Shown in pieces: positions 23,377-34,255 of a stretch of 64,000 nucleotides of DNA. The notes under the pieces are model-generated. The model was not told the DNA's origin. It made no database searches and saw only the letters and a program-made list of their open reading frames with translations. The stretch lies in the NCBI GenBank assembly GCA_021396245.1, contig WNYE01000022.1, positions 310,001 through 374,000 of the forward strand, given 5' to 3'. The DNA is from Sporothrix humicola (Eukaryota > Ascomycota > Sordariomycetes > Ophiostomatales > Ophiostomataceae). A program made the translations under genes and the position numbers. Position 1 is the first letter of the stretch, and each line of letters begins with the position of its first letter.

Positions 23377-24582
23377 TTTTGGATTGCTTTCTTGTGAGAG
23401 GAAGAGTCGAGTTAGAAGGCTGCGGATCGCAAACAAAAGACAAAATAAAACAGAGGGATTTGCAGAACAGCAAAAGAAAGTGCAATTCTGTCTCAAATAT
23501 CGTCGAATGGGTTGCGTCGGCGCAGTGTTCTTTTAGCTGGCCAGACTTCGTCCCAAGGGAGAGGAGAGAGGTGGGGGAATGGGCGATGCTTTAAGAAGGT
23601 ACCCACAGACGGCGGCGAGCCAAGAAGCTCTCGTGATTAGGAATCTGGGATGGAAGGGGGGCGAATGCTATCGCGGATGGCTGCAGAAGGTGAAGGATGC
23701 AGAATAGATATGGAGATAGATGCTTGAAGATGCCGGAGATGAAGATTTGTTTTGCTCTGGAGAGAGACAATGAATCTGGAAGGCGGCAGCGACGATTACT
23801 TCTTCTGTCGTAGTCGAGCTTGTTTGTCAGATGGTTATCGCAGCACCAATTGGGGGCTCTTTGTGCAGGTGCGATCCTCGGACTGGTCTAGTCCAGTCTA
23901 ATTCAGAAGCCACGGAAAGGGCAGGATGCGCTGTACAGGAGATTGAGAAGGAGCGCACTCGGCCAGGGCTGCAGGTTTTCTTCCTTCCTTCCTGTTTGAT
24001 TGGGTGTATTATTATGTTACGATTTACGTGTGAGTCGCAGCTGCTGTGTTTACAAGAGTAATTGAGTCTGTTCCTGCTGTGATGCACAAGATTGTCCTTT
24101 GTTCTTTCTGCGGTCCGCAAAAAAGACGTCAGCTGCTGGCCTTTTATTACAGAGCGTCATTGGTAGGAAGGGTGGGACTGGGCTGGGCTGGAGAAAGAGG
24201 GGTTCTTGGCGGGACTATGGATTATGTAACGCAGAAGGCTGACAGCTTATCACTTATCTAAGAGGGAGAAATGCGGTGCTCGGCTTGGTGCGGTGCATCT
24301 GTTTTTCCGTGCGCCGAAGCGCCACTGAATTTTCCAGGTAGTCACAATTGGCTGCAAATTTGTTAAGGGTTTCTCCACCAGCGCACACAAACCCTCTGGT
24401 GCCATTTTTTCCGGCAACAGGACTGGCTTTTGGCTGTGCTAGGCCAGTAGGCGAAAAAAAATTAAAGTCCCATTTCGACTAAACCCGCAACGCATCTTTT
24501 GAAATTTGCAGATTTCGCAAAAACCAACCACCATCGAAACTCGTTTTGCATACCACGAAACAACGACAACACAACTTTCGAG
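23377..24582. other. Divergent intergenic region UPF0662 / RPP1
   Basis: 1.2 kb between two starts. No gene recognised and no strong regulatory motif seen. Confidence 0.45.
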
Positions 24583-25502
24583 ATGTCTACCGCTGAGCTT
24601 GCCACGTCCTATGCGGCGCTGATCCTCGCCGACGACGGCGTTGAGATCACTGTGCGTTTTTTCCCCGCCGCCTGCCTGCCGACGCCGAGTTGCTGCTGCC
24701 GACGATATGAGACCATATGGGACGACGAGGGGATATCTATGGGTCGAGAGCTTCACATCTGTTAGGCCTGAGGCCATCGAGCTGGGTCGGATTCACAGGA
24801 GCAGCAACTTGGCCGGCATTGCTTCAGCACAAAGCAATATATGAAACCGAGAACTAACTGGATTTTCTTTTCCTATGTTTAGGCCGACAAGATCAACACC
24901 CTCATCAAGGCCGCCAACGTCCAGGAGGTTGAGCCCATCTGGGCCCAGCTGTTCGCCAAGGTACGATAACGAAGCACCGAACCGCAACATCCGAGTCGAG
25001 CAACGTCGAAAGAGATCATCAGCATTGGCATGGGCCGTTCGTTTTCAATCCGTCTATCCGACCTTTGTACGACGCAATCAACAAAACGGGAGGGTGGGGA
25101 AAAGGAGGATATCGAACAACTGGGGACGGACCGATGGACAAAAACGACAGCCCCTGCCATGCGGATTTACTCTCTTTCGATTTGACGACACCACTCCCGA
25201 AGCCATGAACATTCACTAACTCGATATCAAACAGGCTCTTGAGGGCAAGGAGGTCAAGGAGCTCCTGTCCAACGTCGGCTCGGGTGGCGGCGCTGCTGCC
25301 CCTGCTGCCGGTGCCGCCGCTGGCGGTGCTGCCGCTGCTGAGGAGACCAAGGAGGAGGAGAAGGTTGAGGGTACGTACTACTGCTATGACAGACATATCC
25401 CGGACGCATGTCCCCGCAATGCGACCATTGGACCACATGCTAACCCCCTCTACAGAGAAGGAGGAGTCCGACGACGACATGGGCTTCGGTCTGTTCGACT
25501 AA
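24583..25502 (+). CDS. RPP1: 60S acidic ribosomal protein P1
   Basis: Four exons (24583..24651, 24883..24960, 25235..25370, 25456..25502) give 109 residues. Residues 1-65 form the helical dimerisation domain (MSTAELATSYAALILADD...). They are followed by an Ala/Gly hinge, a Glu-rich stretch and the invariant acidic tail ending DDDMGFGLFD. P1/P2 heterodimers bind P0 to build the ribosomal stalk that recruits elongation factors. P1 rather than P2 is indicated by the N-terminus and the LSNVGSGGG linker. Introns 1 and 2 are long for this genome (231 and 274 nt) and cover over half the gene, as is common for fungal ribosomal protein genes; I looked for C/D or H/ACA snoRNA boxes in them and saw none that convinced me. 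Confidence 0.95.
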
Positions 25503-26091
25503 GCGCATCATCTCGTGTCTGTTTTTCTTTTTCCCGACATTGCCTCGACCTCTCTTTTTCTTATGAAAAAACTGAAAATAGAACTGGAGCGGAGAGGAGG
25601 AATTTTACAACGGATGGGATTTCATTGGTGTTAACCCTCCCGGCGCCCTTCTGGTTTATGTACTTTTCACACCCGGCAGTAAAAAGTTATAAAAAAATTA
25701 AAAAAGTCTACCAAAATCGATCCGGTCAATTCGTGCGGGAGCAAACGGGCGTTTCCCAGCGTGCCCTCATCCGGCACAATGGAGGGGCCCGTAATGGTCT
25801 CATGGAGTTATGGTGCTTCATGTTAATGCTGCATGGATGTTGGATGATGGAAGACGAGCCTAATAACAATATAACTCATTTTACACCAACTATTAAGATG
25901 CAGCTGGTCACAGGGTGCTGGAGTTCGAGAACGTAATGCACGCTTTAATGTTACATTTTTATTTCATTTTTGCTGCTATTGCTTGCTAACAAGATGACTT
26001 GGTTTCACTGCCCATCCTATCCATAAAAACTACCTCTCTGCTCCTTACTCCAACGCTCAACAAGTTCAAGTTCCGACAAGTCTTTCTATCA
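25503..26091. other. Convergent intergenic region
   Basis: 3' ends of RPP1 and the UBX gene; no other feature seen. Confidence 0.5.
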
Positions 26092-27235
26092 CTACTGCAC
26101 GCGGAGAACGGCACTCGGTGCCAGACCCAGCTCCCGGAGCGTCTTGCTCAGGTCGGTGGCGCCCTCGAACGTCTTGCGCGGGAACGTCAACTCGAACTTG
26201 TTGGCCTTGAAGCCGTCGTCGGCCTCCAGAGCCTGAGCTACCTCGAACAGCGTCGCCTCGGCCTCAAAGGTCTTCTGGACGTTTCCTGTCGGCAACTGCA
26301 GGCGGAGACGGACCTGGTTGGACGAGGATGAAGAGGAGGCGGCAACAGCAGCAGCCAGGCCAGGACCGGCTGGTGCAGCAGGTTCTGCAGGACGGCCTTC
26401 ACGGAGTGCCTTTGCCTCTTCCGCTTTCCGGCGGCGCTCCTCCTTGTCGGCCTCAATGCGGGCCTTGATGCGCTTCTTGGCCTCGGCGTCGGCAACCTTC
26501 TCTGCACGCTTCTTGGCTGCTTCCTTGATCCGCTCCTTGCGCTCCAGCTCCTCCTTCAAGTCCTGGGTCTCCTTGGTGGCCTTCATGCGGATTTTCTAGA
26601 GAGTCTGCATTAGTATATTTGTAGACTTTTGTGCCTTCTGCATGCCCGCCTTGCGTACCTCATTCTTCTTCTGGTCCTCGCGGTCAGCAATTGCCTGGTT
26701 GGCACGCTTGTCCTTGAGCCGTTGTCGGAGCTCCTCGAGACGGGCCTTCTTCTCTTCCTCCGTCAGTGGCGCAATCTCCTCGGTGGACTCGGAAAAGTCT
26801 GTGTGTCCGCTACACGTTCACAAATGTTAGAATAAGCGAGATCATGGTACAAAAGTGAAGCCCGAAAATAAGAGGGGCACAGAATCAAACGAGGCTTGAC
26901 GTCACGTACGACTTGGACGCATGGAACTCGGCCGTGGCTTGGCTCCGGAACTTTTTGTTGCACTCGTTGCACACAAGCGACTTGGCCTCCTGGCCAGACT
27001 CCAGTGCACTAATGGCAGCCGCCGTTGCACCCTCGTCATCGTCAAGCTCGCCATCGGCGCCGTCTTTTGCCGCAGCCGTGGCGCTCGAGGCCTTGAGCTC
27101 CTCCAGAGGCGTGTCCTGGGTCTCCTCAAGCCAGGTCAGAGCACCCTGGAGGCCGCCAGAGCGCTTGACAGCGAGCTCTGCACGCTCCTTCTCGAAGCCC
27201 ATGTCGAGCAAAACCTCAAGATCAGATTGCGTCAT
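26092..27235 (-). CDS. UBA - C2H2 zinc finger - UBX domain protein (UBXN1/SAKS1-like)
   Basis: Three exons (27235..26910, 26809..26659, 26595..26092) give 326 residues. A UBA domain (about 1-40, LDMGFEKERAELAVKRSGG) is followed by an acidic linker and a C2H2-type finger (C89, C92, H105, H111) whose last His comes from exon 2. Then come a long Lys/Glu/Arg coiled coil (about 120-225) and a C-terminal UBX domain (about 240-326) with the hydrophobic VRLRLQLPTGN start and FPRKTFEG loop. UBX proteins recruit the AAA ATPase Cdc48/p97, and UBA binds ubiquitin, so this is probably an adaptor in ubiquitin-dependent protein turnover. It is divergent from the VAP gene. Confidence 0.9.
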
Positions 27236-28415
27236 TGTGAAGGCAAGGGTGAGGACTGGATAAGTGGTAAAAGTCGAAACTGAGAGACAGGTGATTATTG
27301 AAGAGAGGGGTTTGGCAAGGCGAGCTTTTGGTTCGAATTGGTAGAAGATATCGTGCCGAAGTCGAAACAGTGGCGAGTAATTGAAAAGTAAAACTCAATT
27401 AAAGTCGGATGCAAACGTAGAAAATGAATCCAAAGTCAATACGTCGTACCGTTGTTTGTTTGAATATTGTGCGAGTGTCAATGGAGGGGAAGCTGAGCTG
27501 TTGGCGCGGATAACTAAGCTTACCTTACCCCAGGTAGAAGTGGTGCTGTCGTCATCTGGACTTACGCCAAACAAGCAACTGAGTCTCGCTATGTAGAACC
27601 CCCTGTGAGCTCGACACTGCCCTGTATTAATCTTGGTCGCTAAAATGCCGTGCGTTAGGCGTTCCTGCCCCAATATAGCCGCTGTCGCGTGCGTCGACCC
27701 CGCTAGTTTTGGAAGGCGTCGACGGCCTCCAGGGATCGATCGCTCTTTCCTGGCGCGTTGCACTGCCAACTGGAAGACAGCAAGGACTACCAACGCACAG
27801 ACACCTGAGTCGAACAGGCCAGATGGGCAGGAGCCAACGAGCTGCAGACCAGGGAGAACTGCTCAAATTACGACGTAAGATCACTGTCACAGGCAATTTT
27901 GCCAGTCTGTCCAGCGCACTTGCCCACCCCCGAGTCCCAGTTTTGTCAGCGGACAGGCTGTCAGGTGAAACTTGGCCATATGATGTCGTCTTGAGCCTTC
28001 CGTGGTGCGAATATTTGGTATTTACTAATTCATCGCCATCGACACCCTCGATTCTCCGATCTGGAAGAATAACAAAACCAACACCACCGCTCCTTATCGC
28101 GACCGACAGCCCTCCAACTACGTACTCAAGCTTCCCGATTGCCTTTTCCATCAACTCAGCTTCCTTTTGCGACCTGTATCGACCAACAAAACCTGCTTCT
28201 GAGCATCCCTTTTTTTGGACGCCATTTTTTGCCTTTCGGAAAAAGGCCACCACGACATCTGCCCCTTTTCTCGTCGACGCCCAACCGTTGGCCTGCGCTT
28301 CCTCGGCTGCATCATCCTGCTGTGTTTCCATCGACCGCAGCTCAGAACGCGCAATTTTTCGCGTTAAACCTCCATCTCGAATCCATATCCAGCTGTCACC
28401 CTCTCACACATCGCC
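27236..28415. other. Divergent intergenic region UBX / VAP
   Basis: 1.2 kb between two starts. A 348-codon open frame (27709-28755, plus) runs through it but overlaps VAP exons in another frame and shows no domain. Confidence 0.5.
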
Positions 28416-29657
28416 ATGTCTGTCGAGATCGAGCCCGCGGAGCTCGGCTTTCGCCGTGCGTACTCACCCACGATGCTCTCTCTTGCTGAGCTGCAGAATT
28501 TGCTCTTGGGCTAACACGTCGTGCTTCTTTTCAGGCCCGTTCACCGCTGAGGTCTCTGAGACTCTGAAGATCCGGAACCCCAACTCGACACCGGTTGCCT
28601 TCAAGGTCAAGACCACCGCACCTAAGCAGTACTGTGTGCGCCCAAACTCGGGGCGCATCGAGCCCGACCGCGAGGTCGAGGTGACAGGTTCGACTGCCCT
28701 ATGCCCAATCTACGGTACCGCTTTGTTACGTGAGGTCCTAACACGCGCCATATAGTTCTTCTCCAGGCTTTGAAGCAAGACCCGCCTGCCGACTACAAGT
28801 GCCGCGACAAGTTCCTGGTGCAGGCCGTCCCTATCACCGGCGACAAGGAGTTTATCAGCGTCCAAGATATCGTACGTTTATCCGGAACATGGCGAGGACG
28901 CCGTTCGAAGTTTAAGCTCCCCGAGAGGATAGATTTACTGACAAGATGCCGTTCAAAACTATAGTGGGACAGAGTTGAGAAGTCAGACGTGCAGGAGCGC
29001 AAGATCCGGGTCGCTTTCCTGCCCGCTGAGGACCCTGATGCGGTTGCGCCTACCATTACGCCGGCCCGCCAGATTGCAACCAATGGAGTAAGCACAGTAC
29101 CTTGCCCTCTTTTTTTTCAATATTTATGATATGATGTGGATGTCTAACATGTATTCCCTCCTCCTTTCCAGGTCGATGCTACACCCGATGTCCCCCCGCC
29201 CGCTTATGTGTCGCCGCGCGAAGATCCCAAGTTGAACGGCGTTCTATCTCCCGATGCTGCCTGGACCGACCGCAAAGCCCCCGCCACCCCGCAAGCGTCT
29301 TCTCCCTCTCCCGCCGCACCGGCTATCACCACGCCGGCCTCTGTACCTGTCGCTGCGATAACGACGACGACTGCGAACGACAAGGACGCGACGATTGCCG
29401 CCCTCACCGCAAAACTGGCCGAGGCCGAAGCTCTGATCTCGTCATTGCGCAAGGATGGCGGCCTGCGGCAGCGCAAGGGTGCTGCTGGCTCTACGGGTGT
29501 GTCTGAGAAGTCGGGCGACGCAGACTCAACAACCACCTCGTCCGCACAAACTGCTCAGCTGCAGCAGCAGGTCCGGCAGGGCACAGAGGGTGTTCCGCTG
29601 CAGGTGACGGCCATCCTTGTCCTCCTCAGCTTCCTGCTCGCCTACTTCTTCTTCTGA
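28416..29657 (+). CDS. SCS2: VAP / Scs2-family MSP-domain protein
   Basis: Five exons (28416..28455, 28535..28687, 28756..28871, 28965..29087, 29172..29657) give 305 residues. The first ~125 residues are a major sperm protein domain with the hallmark VAFKVKTTAPKQYCVRPNSG block, which forms the FFAT-binding groove. A Pro/Ala/Thr-rich linker follows, then a helical segment (ATIAALTAKLAEAEALISSL), and the protein ends in a membrane anchor (LQVTAILVLLSFLLAYFFF). This is the tail-anchored ER architecture of VAPs, which tether the ER to other membranes by binding FFAT-motif proteins and regulate lipid synthesis. All junctions keep the domain in frame. Confidence 0.93.
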
Positions 29658-32440
29658 TCGTTTTCGCGTTTATTCTTTCCTTTGTCACGCGTGGGGAAGT
29701 GGTCCAGTAGAGATGTTTCTCTTGGGGGCATATCATTAACCAAATAGTAATGTTTTACGGGGTGAGGTTGGTTCGTTATTGTGCGCCATTCTCGACTGTG
29801 TTTACAGAAACGGGGTCTCCTGTACTGGCCGCGGCTTGCACACGAGTGGCTCTTTTCCTTGTCTGTTGTTTGCCTCTCGTGTGGTGTTTGGACGCCTGTC
29901 TAGATTTTGGCCGATTACATATTGGCGAGAGAGCATACCTTACAATCGTTCGAAGCAGTGAGAAGAGAGGCGAAGGTGTCGACGGTTTTATGAGTGTTCT
30001 CCGGATGGGTGGCTGGAGAAGACGAGCTTGACTGCCGGCTTATTTTGTATTCTAGTTTGTATTCTCATCTAGCACTGCCGGGAAGTATATATTATAAAGG
30101 TCTCAAGGGCCTTCTCAACTATGAATGTCCTTATTTTTTTTGCCCTCTTTTATTCTCTTTCTTCCCCGCCTCGTGGCTTGTCTTCACTTTTATTTAATTG
30201 CTTTGTCATTGTGTGCCCTATTTATCAAGTTATTGCTTTAGCTGCCCTACGTTCATTTTTTGCGGTTTTGTTTTTAATTTGATTTAATTTTTGCTATTTT
30301 TCTTCCCGTATATTTCTGTTTATTTTTATGTTTATTTTTATATTTATTTTCTTGAATAGGGCAAAAAAACTTAGCATGTGCAATTGTCTGTTTTTTTCCT
30401 CTTTAAAATAAAATGATAAAGGATGATGACGTAGTGAGAACCAAACAATTTGTTCTTGTTTCTGCTCATACAACCCGATAACCCTACACACGACATGCCG
30501 TTTTATGCCTCTCCCGTCGACTTTAATTTTCGGAGGTTATTTAAGCCTCATATTAGAAGAAAAACGGCGGCGCTCTTCTTGACATTGATAGGACGCGGTG
30601 GCCACTCCGGCGGCCGTTTCTATGCCCTCCGTTTCTCTTCGAGCACCAGACCCACGTGGGACTATTTTATGTGAGAGGGCTCTGGTCAGGCACATGCTCA
30701 TCCCAAAGCCAAACAAGGCCATGTCAGTCATTGATTCCCTCGGCTTTCAATGACAGGCAACACACTGACAAGGTTGCACATATCGAGTAAAATACAGGGC
30801 TAGTGACAACTGCTGCATCTTTCATCCCTTCTTTCATTTGGCATTATTGTGAATTTCTGTATTCATGAGAAGACGAGGCGGTTTTTCAGCGCCAAATGCG
30901 GGCGGCCGGTTTTAACTCTGTGTTATAAAATATGCCAAAGCCTAAGATCTCCGTTGGGTCTGTCATGCCCACTCTACCGCTTGCCCACTGACAGCCGTTT
31001 TGTGCAGCCCACCTAGCTTGCTGTCGGCACCATCGCGCCTGCCGTGAATGGCTGAGACTAAGGATGTGGAAAAAGGGTGCCCAGGTGGCCCCAAGGCCGC
31101 GGTTCACGTGGACCGTTTTTACGGGACAGACGGCATACAGACACAAAAGGACGGCAAGTGCTTTTGTTGCATTGCCCGCATTTGCGCCTTCTTGTTCTGG
31201 ACACCAAGCAAGAACAAAAACTGGAAAGAAAACAGCGAGGGATTTGCCTTTTTAAGTGCTGCCTGCACCGCACCTTCCTCAGATGACGATATCCAGTCTG
31301 GCGGCTTCTCTCCCTGGCCATATTTTGCGTGCCGTGCCAAGCAAAAAGCGAACACGGGCAAGAGCATCTTACAACCTATTTTATGAAGAAAGGCGGTTTT
31401 ATTGTATTGATTGCTTGGCCGCTCCTTCCCCAACGGTTTTCCAGCGGATCGTTACAGTAATTACCCTACGAGAGCCTCCAAAATACCCCTATCCACGTAG
31501 TCCATCAGCACCTGGAATCACCCCTTGCTGTTGCCAACCAGGCCACTGGTTCCCCCTCAATTTCTCTCCAGCAAAAAAGTGCCTGTGTCCCTTCCCAAAC
31601 TGCGATTTCCCGCTGTTCGCGCCTTCCCCGGGCAGACTTCGCTGCATGTTATTATTAGCACGGGCAAGTGGTCAGTCCCTTTCTTAGTTCTTCCGCCTCC
31701 TGTTCCCAACTATTCTATTACCTCCGCCCAAACCCCAGGCCGGACGAACATCGTCTCATACTCCTCACGCACTCCCACGCCATCGGAACACATCTTTCCC
31801 GCCCTCTTGAGAGCCGACCGTTGCGGGACGCCTTTGCATCTTTTCTCGATCTGTTTTTTTTTTGTTCCATCGCATTCCTGTATCGCGACGCCGCCATCCC
31901 TCTGCTTCCGACAGCCCATTTGCATCGTCTCACATCCTTTGGCCGGATTCCATTTCCTCGACTTCTCCAAACCGGAAAAAGGCAGCCAATCTTTCCGTCT
32001 CCGCCAGATTCTTTCCTCGCCCCCGTCACTCGTTTCCAGGCGCATTTTCGAAGAACATCTCGACGAGTGCATTTCTTCTGTTGCTCTTCTACATTGATTG
32101 CGAACATTGCGCCCCTTTTTCAACCCTCACGATTCGAACCCTGCAGCGCGTCGACGACACACAACACACACGAACACGTATCTCGACACAGGCCTCCAGC
32201 AACCGAAACACAAAACAGCCAGTGCCCCTTCTTCAGACCGACTCCGGTCACGACTACATCTTTGACGTGACCGACGAAGACTTCGATAGATTCATTCCGA
32301 ACAGGAGAATCCGGCGATTCCGGCACCAACAGCTGCGCGCGAACAGCCCTCGTGTCCGACTCTCCATATCGACTACCGCGTTCTGCTTCTTTCATGGCTG
32401 CCCGGTGGTCATAGCAGCGCATAATATCAGCAGTCGTACT
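29658..32440. other. Intergenic region VAP / NEM1
   Basis: 2.8 kb. The first part is VAP 3' region, T-rich at 30120-30360. A CCCACGTGGG palindrome lies at 30651-30660. From about 31680 the plus strand is pyrimidine-rich and probably leader of NEM1, with a short upstream frame at 32394-32414. Confidence 0.5.
32394..32414 (+). promoter_or_regulatory. Six-codon upstream ORF before NEM1
   Basis: ATG GCT ... TAG encoding MAARWS, ending 26 bases before the NEM1 ATG. If the leader includes it, initiation there would lower NEM1 translation. Confidence 0.3.
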
Positions 32441-34255
32441 ATGAGCTCGCTTAACACGCTTACATCGCATGCGTCTACATCTACATCGGCTAGCGGTTTC
32501 ACATCTTCGCGGTCCAACTCCATCAGCGCGCTCGGCTTAGGTATCACGCCCGAGCGCGACGGCGACGGAGGCGGCGCCACCAGCACCAACCGTATCAACG
32601 GTACCGGCAGTACCAGCAGCACCTTAGTTATCGAAAGAGATTCTGCAACGGTAGCAGACAGCGGCAACAGCAGCACCCCCATGGCTGGCATCAGCGACGA
32701 GACCACGCCTCTGATCCCACAAAAGGACATGCACGGAGCCGGCGCAGGTACAGGGAGTGTGCGTCTATCTAAGTGGCGGTCGCTTCCCAAGCGCATTGCC
32801 ATTACTGTGTGGAACTCGATCCATTGGGTTCTGCAGACCTTGGCCGCCCCAGGCGTGTATCTGATTGCGTGCCTCTACGACGAGAACGGAAACTTCTCGC
32901 CTCTAGGCCCCTTCAAACTTCTTTTCGGGCTGCGTCGCGGCCCCCACGGGAAGTCGGCTTCGCCCGCATATATCGACGAAGACGACGAGTACAACGGCGA
33001 GACCGAGAAGCTTCTCAAGCGAAACAGCACAATGTCAGCGACTTCAGGAACTGGAAGCGGACGCTTCTTTTCATCATCTTCTATGCCGAGCGGGAACTCA
33101 TACGCAGTCTCCTCCGAATCTGAATCCGACTTTGACACCAAGAGCGCACGACAACGACGGAAAGGCACAAATGACAGGAGGGGAACAGCTGGCAGTCGAT
33201 CTGGTGAAGACGACGGGCTGGGCACATCCAATTCGGGCAGCAACCGACGGTCAGTACGAATCAAGCTAAACGACGATACGCTGCGCCAACGGAAGCACCG
33301 CAAGGGCCAGTCTTCGTCCTCGTCAATATCAATGCAGGGCGGCAGCCGTGCCGGCAGCTTTGACGGCGACAATAGCGGAAGTGGGCCGACCAAGGATATT
33401 CTGGCGCAACTCAAGTCGCCAACGTCCCCGGCCGGTGCTCTGACAAAATACCCTCGCACACCAGCTCCGCCACGGCCACTCATTCCCCGGCGCCAGCCTT
33501 CTTTCCTCAACCTCGAACCTCTGGACAAGTCACACCAAAAGACGCTGATTCTGGACCTCGACGAGACGCTGATCCACAGTATGTCGAAGGGTGGCCGCAT
33601 GAGCACGGGACACATGGTCGAGGTTCGGCTGAACACGACGTTTGTTGGTATTGGTGGCCAGCCCAGTGCTGGTCCCCAACACCCGATTCTCTACTATGTC
33701 CACAAGCGGCCGTACTGCGACGAATTTTTGCGAAGGGTATGGATGAGCATTCCTGTCTTTATGCCTTGTCACTGAAATACCCCCAAGACTAACCTTGACG
33801 TTACAGGTATGCAAATGGTATAACCTGGTTGTGTTTACAGCTTCGGTGCAGGAATACGCCGACCCGGTCATTGACTGGCTGGAGTCGGAGCGCAAGTTCT
33901 TCTCTGCCCGCTACTACCGCCAACACTGCACGTTCCGCCATGGTGCCTTTATCAAGGACCTGAGCGCTGTCGAGCCTGACCTGAGCAAAGTGATGATCCT
34001 GGACAACAGCCCACTGAGCTACATGTTCCATCAGGGTGAGTTCTGTTCTCCTTAAATCAAATCTGTGCTCATTATCTGGCACATCAACCTAACACACTCT
34101 TAGACAATGCCATCCCTATCCAGGGCTGGATCAGTGACCACACGGACAACGATCTGCTGCACCTTGTGCCGTTGTTGGAGGGCCTTCAGTACGTCTCGGA
34201 TGTCCGGGCACTGCTGGCTCTGCGCGGCGGCGAGGATGGGCGCCATATGGCATGA
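32441..34255 (+). CDS. NEM1: Nem1-like nuclear envelope/ER phosphatase (DxDxT)
   Basis: Three exons (32441..33736, 33807..34035, 34104..34255) give 558 residues, longer than yeast Nem1 (446). The N-terminal ~110 residues are Ser/Thr-rich. A hydrophobic stretch (about 115-140, around IHWVLQTLAAPGVYLIACLY) should anchor it in the ER. A long low-complexity Ser/Arg region follows, then an FCP1-type HAD phosphatase domain with DLDETLIHS (372-380), HKRPYCDEFL and a DNSPLSY motif. Nem1 with Spo7 dephosphorylates the lipin Pah1 and so steers phosphatidate toward triacylglycerol and controls nuclear membrane growth. The ATG used is the first in this frame; the frame stays open upstream only without Met. 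Psr1-type phosphatases are the main alternative, but the membrane segment and size favour Nem1. Confidence 0.9.

Noticed and set aside
24652..25234. snoRNA inside the long RPP1 introns
   Set aside because: No convincing C/D or H/ACA box pair could be found by eye.
27709..28755. 348-codon frame running into the VAP gene
   Set aside because: Its 3' half overlaps VAP exons 1-2 and introns, and the rest is promoter-like; VAP is reconstructed with clean splice sites.
31862..32440. Possible 193-residue N-terminal extension of NEM1
   Set aside because: The frame is open but has no ATG before 32441 and reads as pyrimidine-rich leader.
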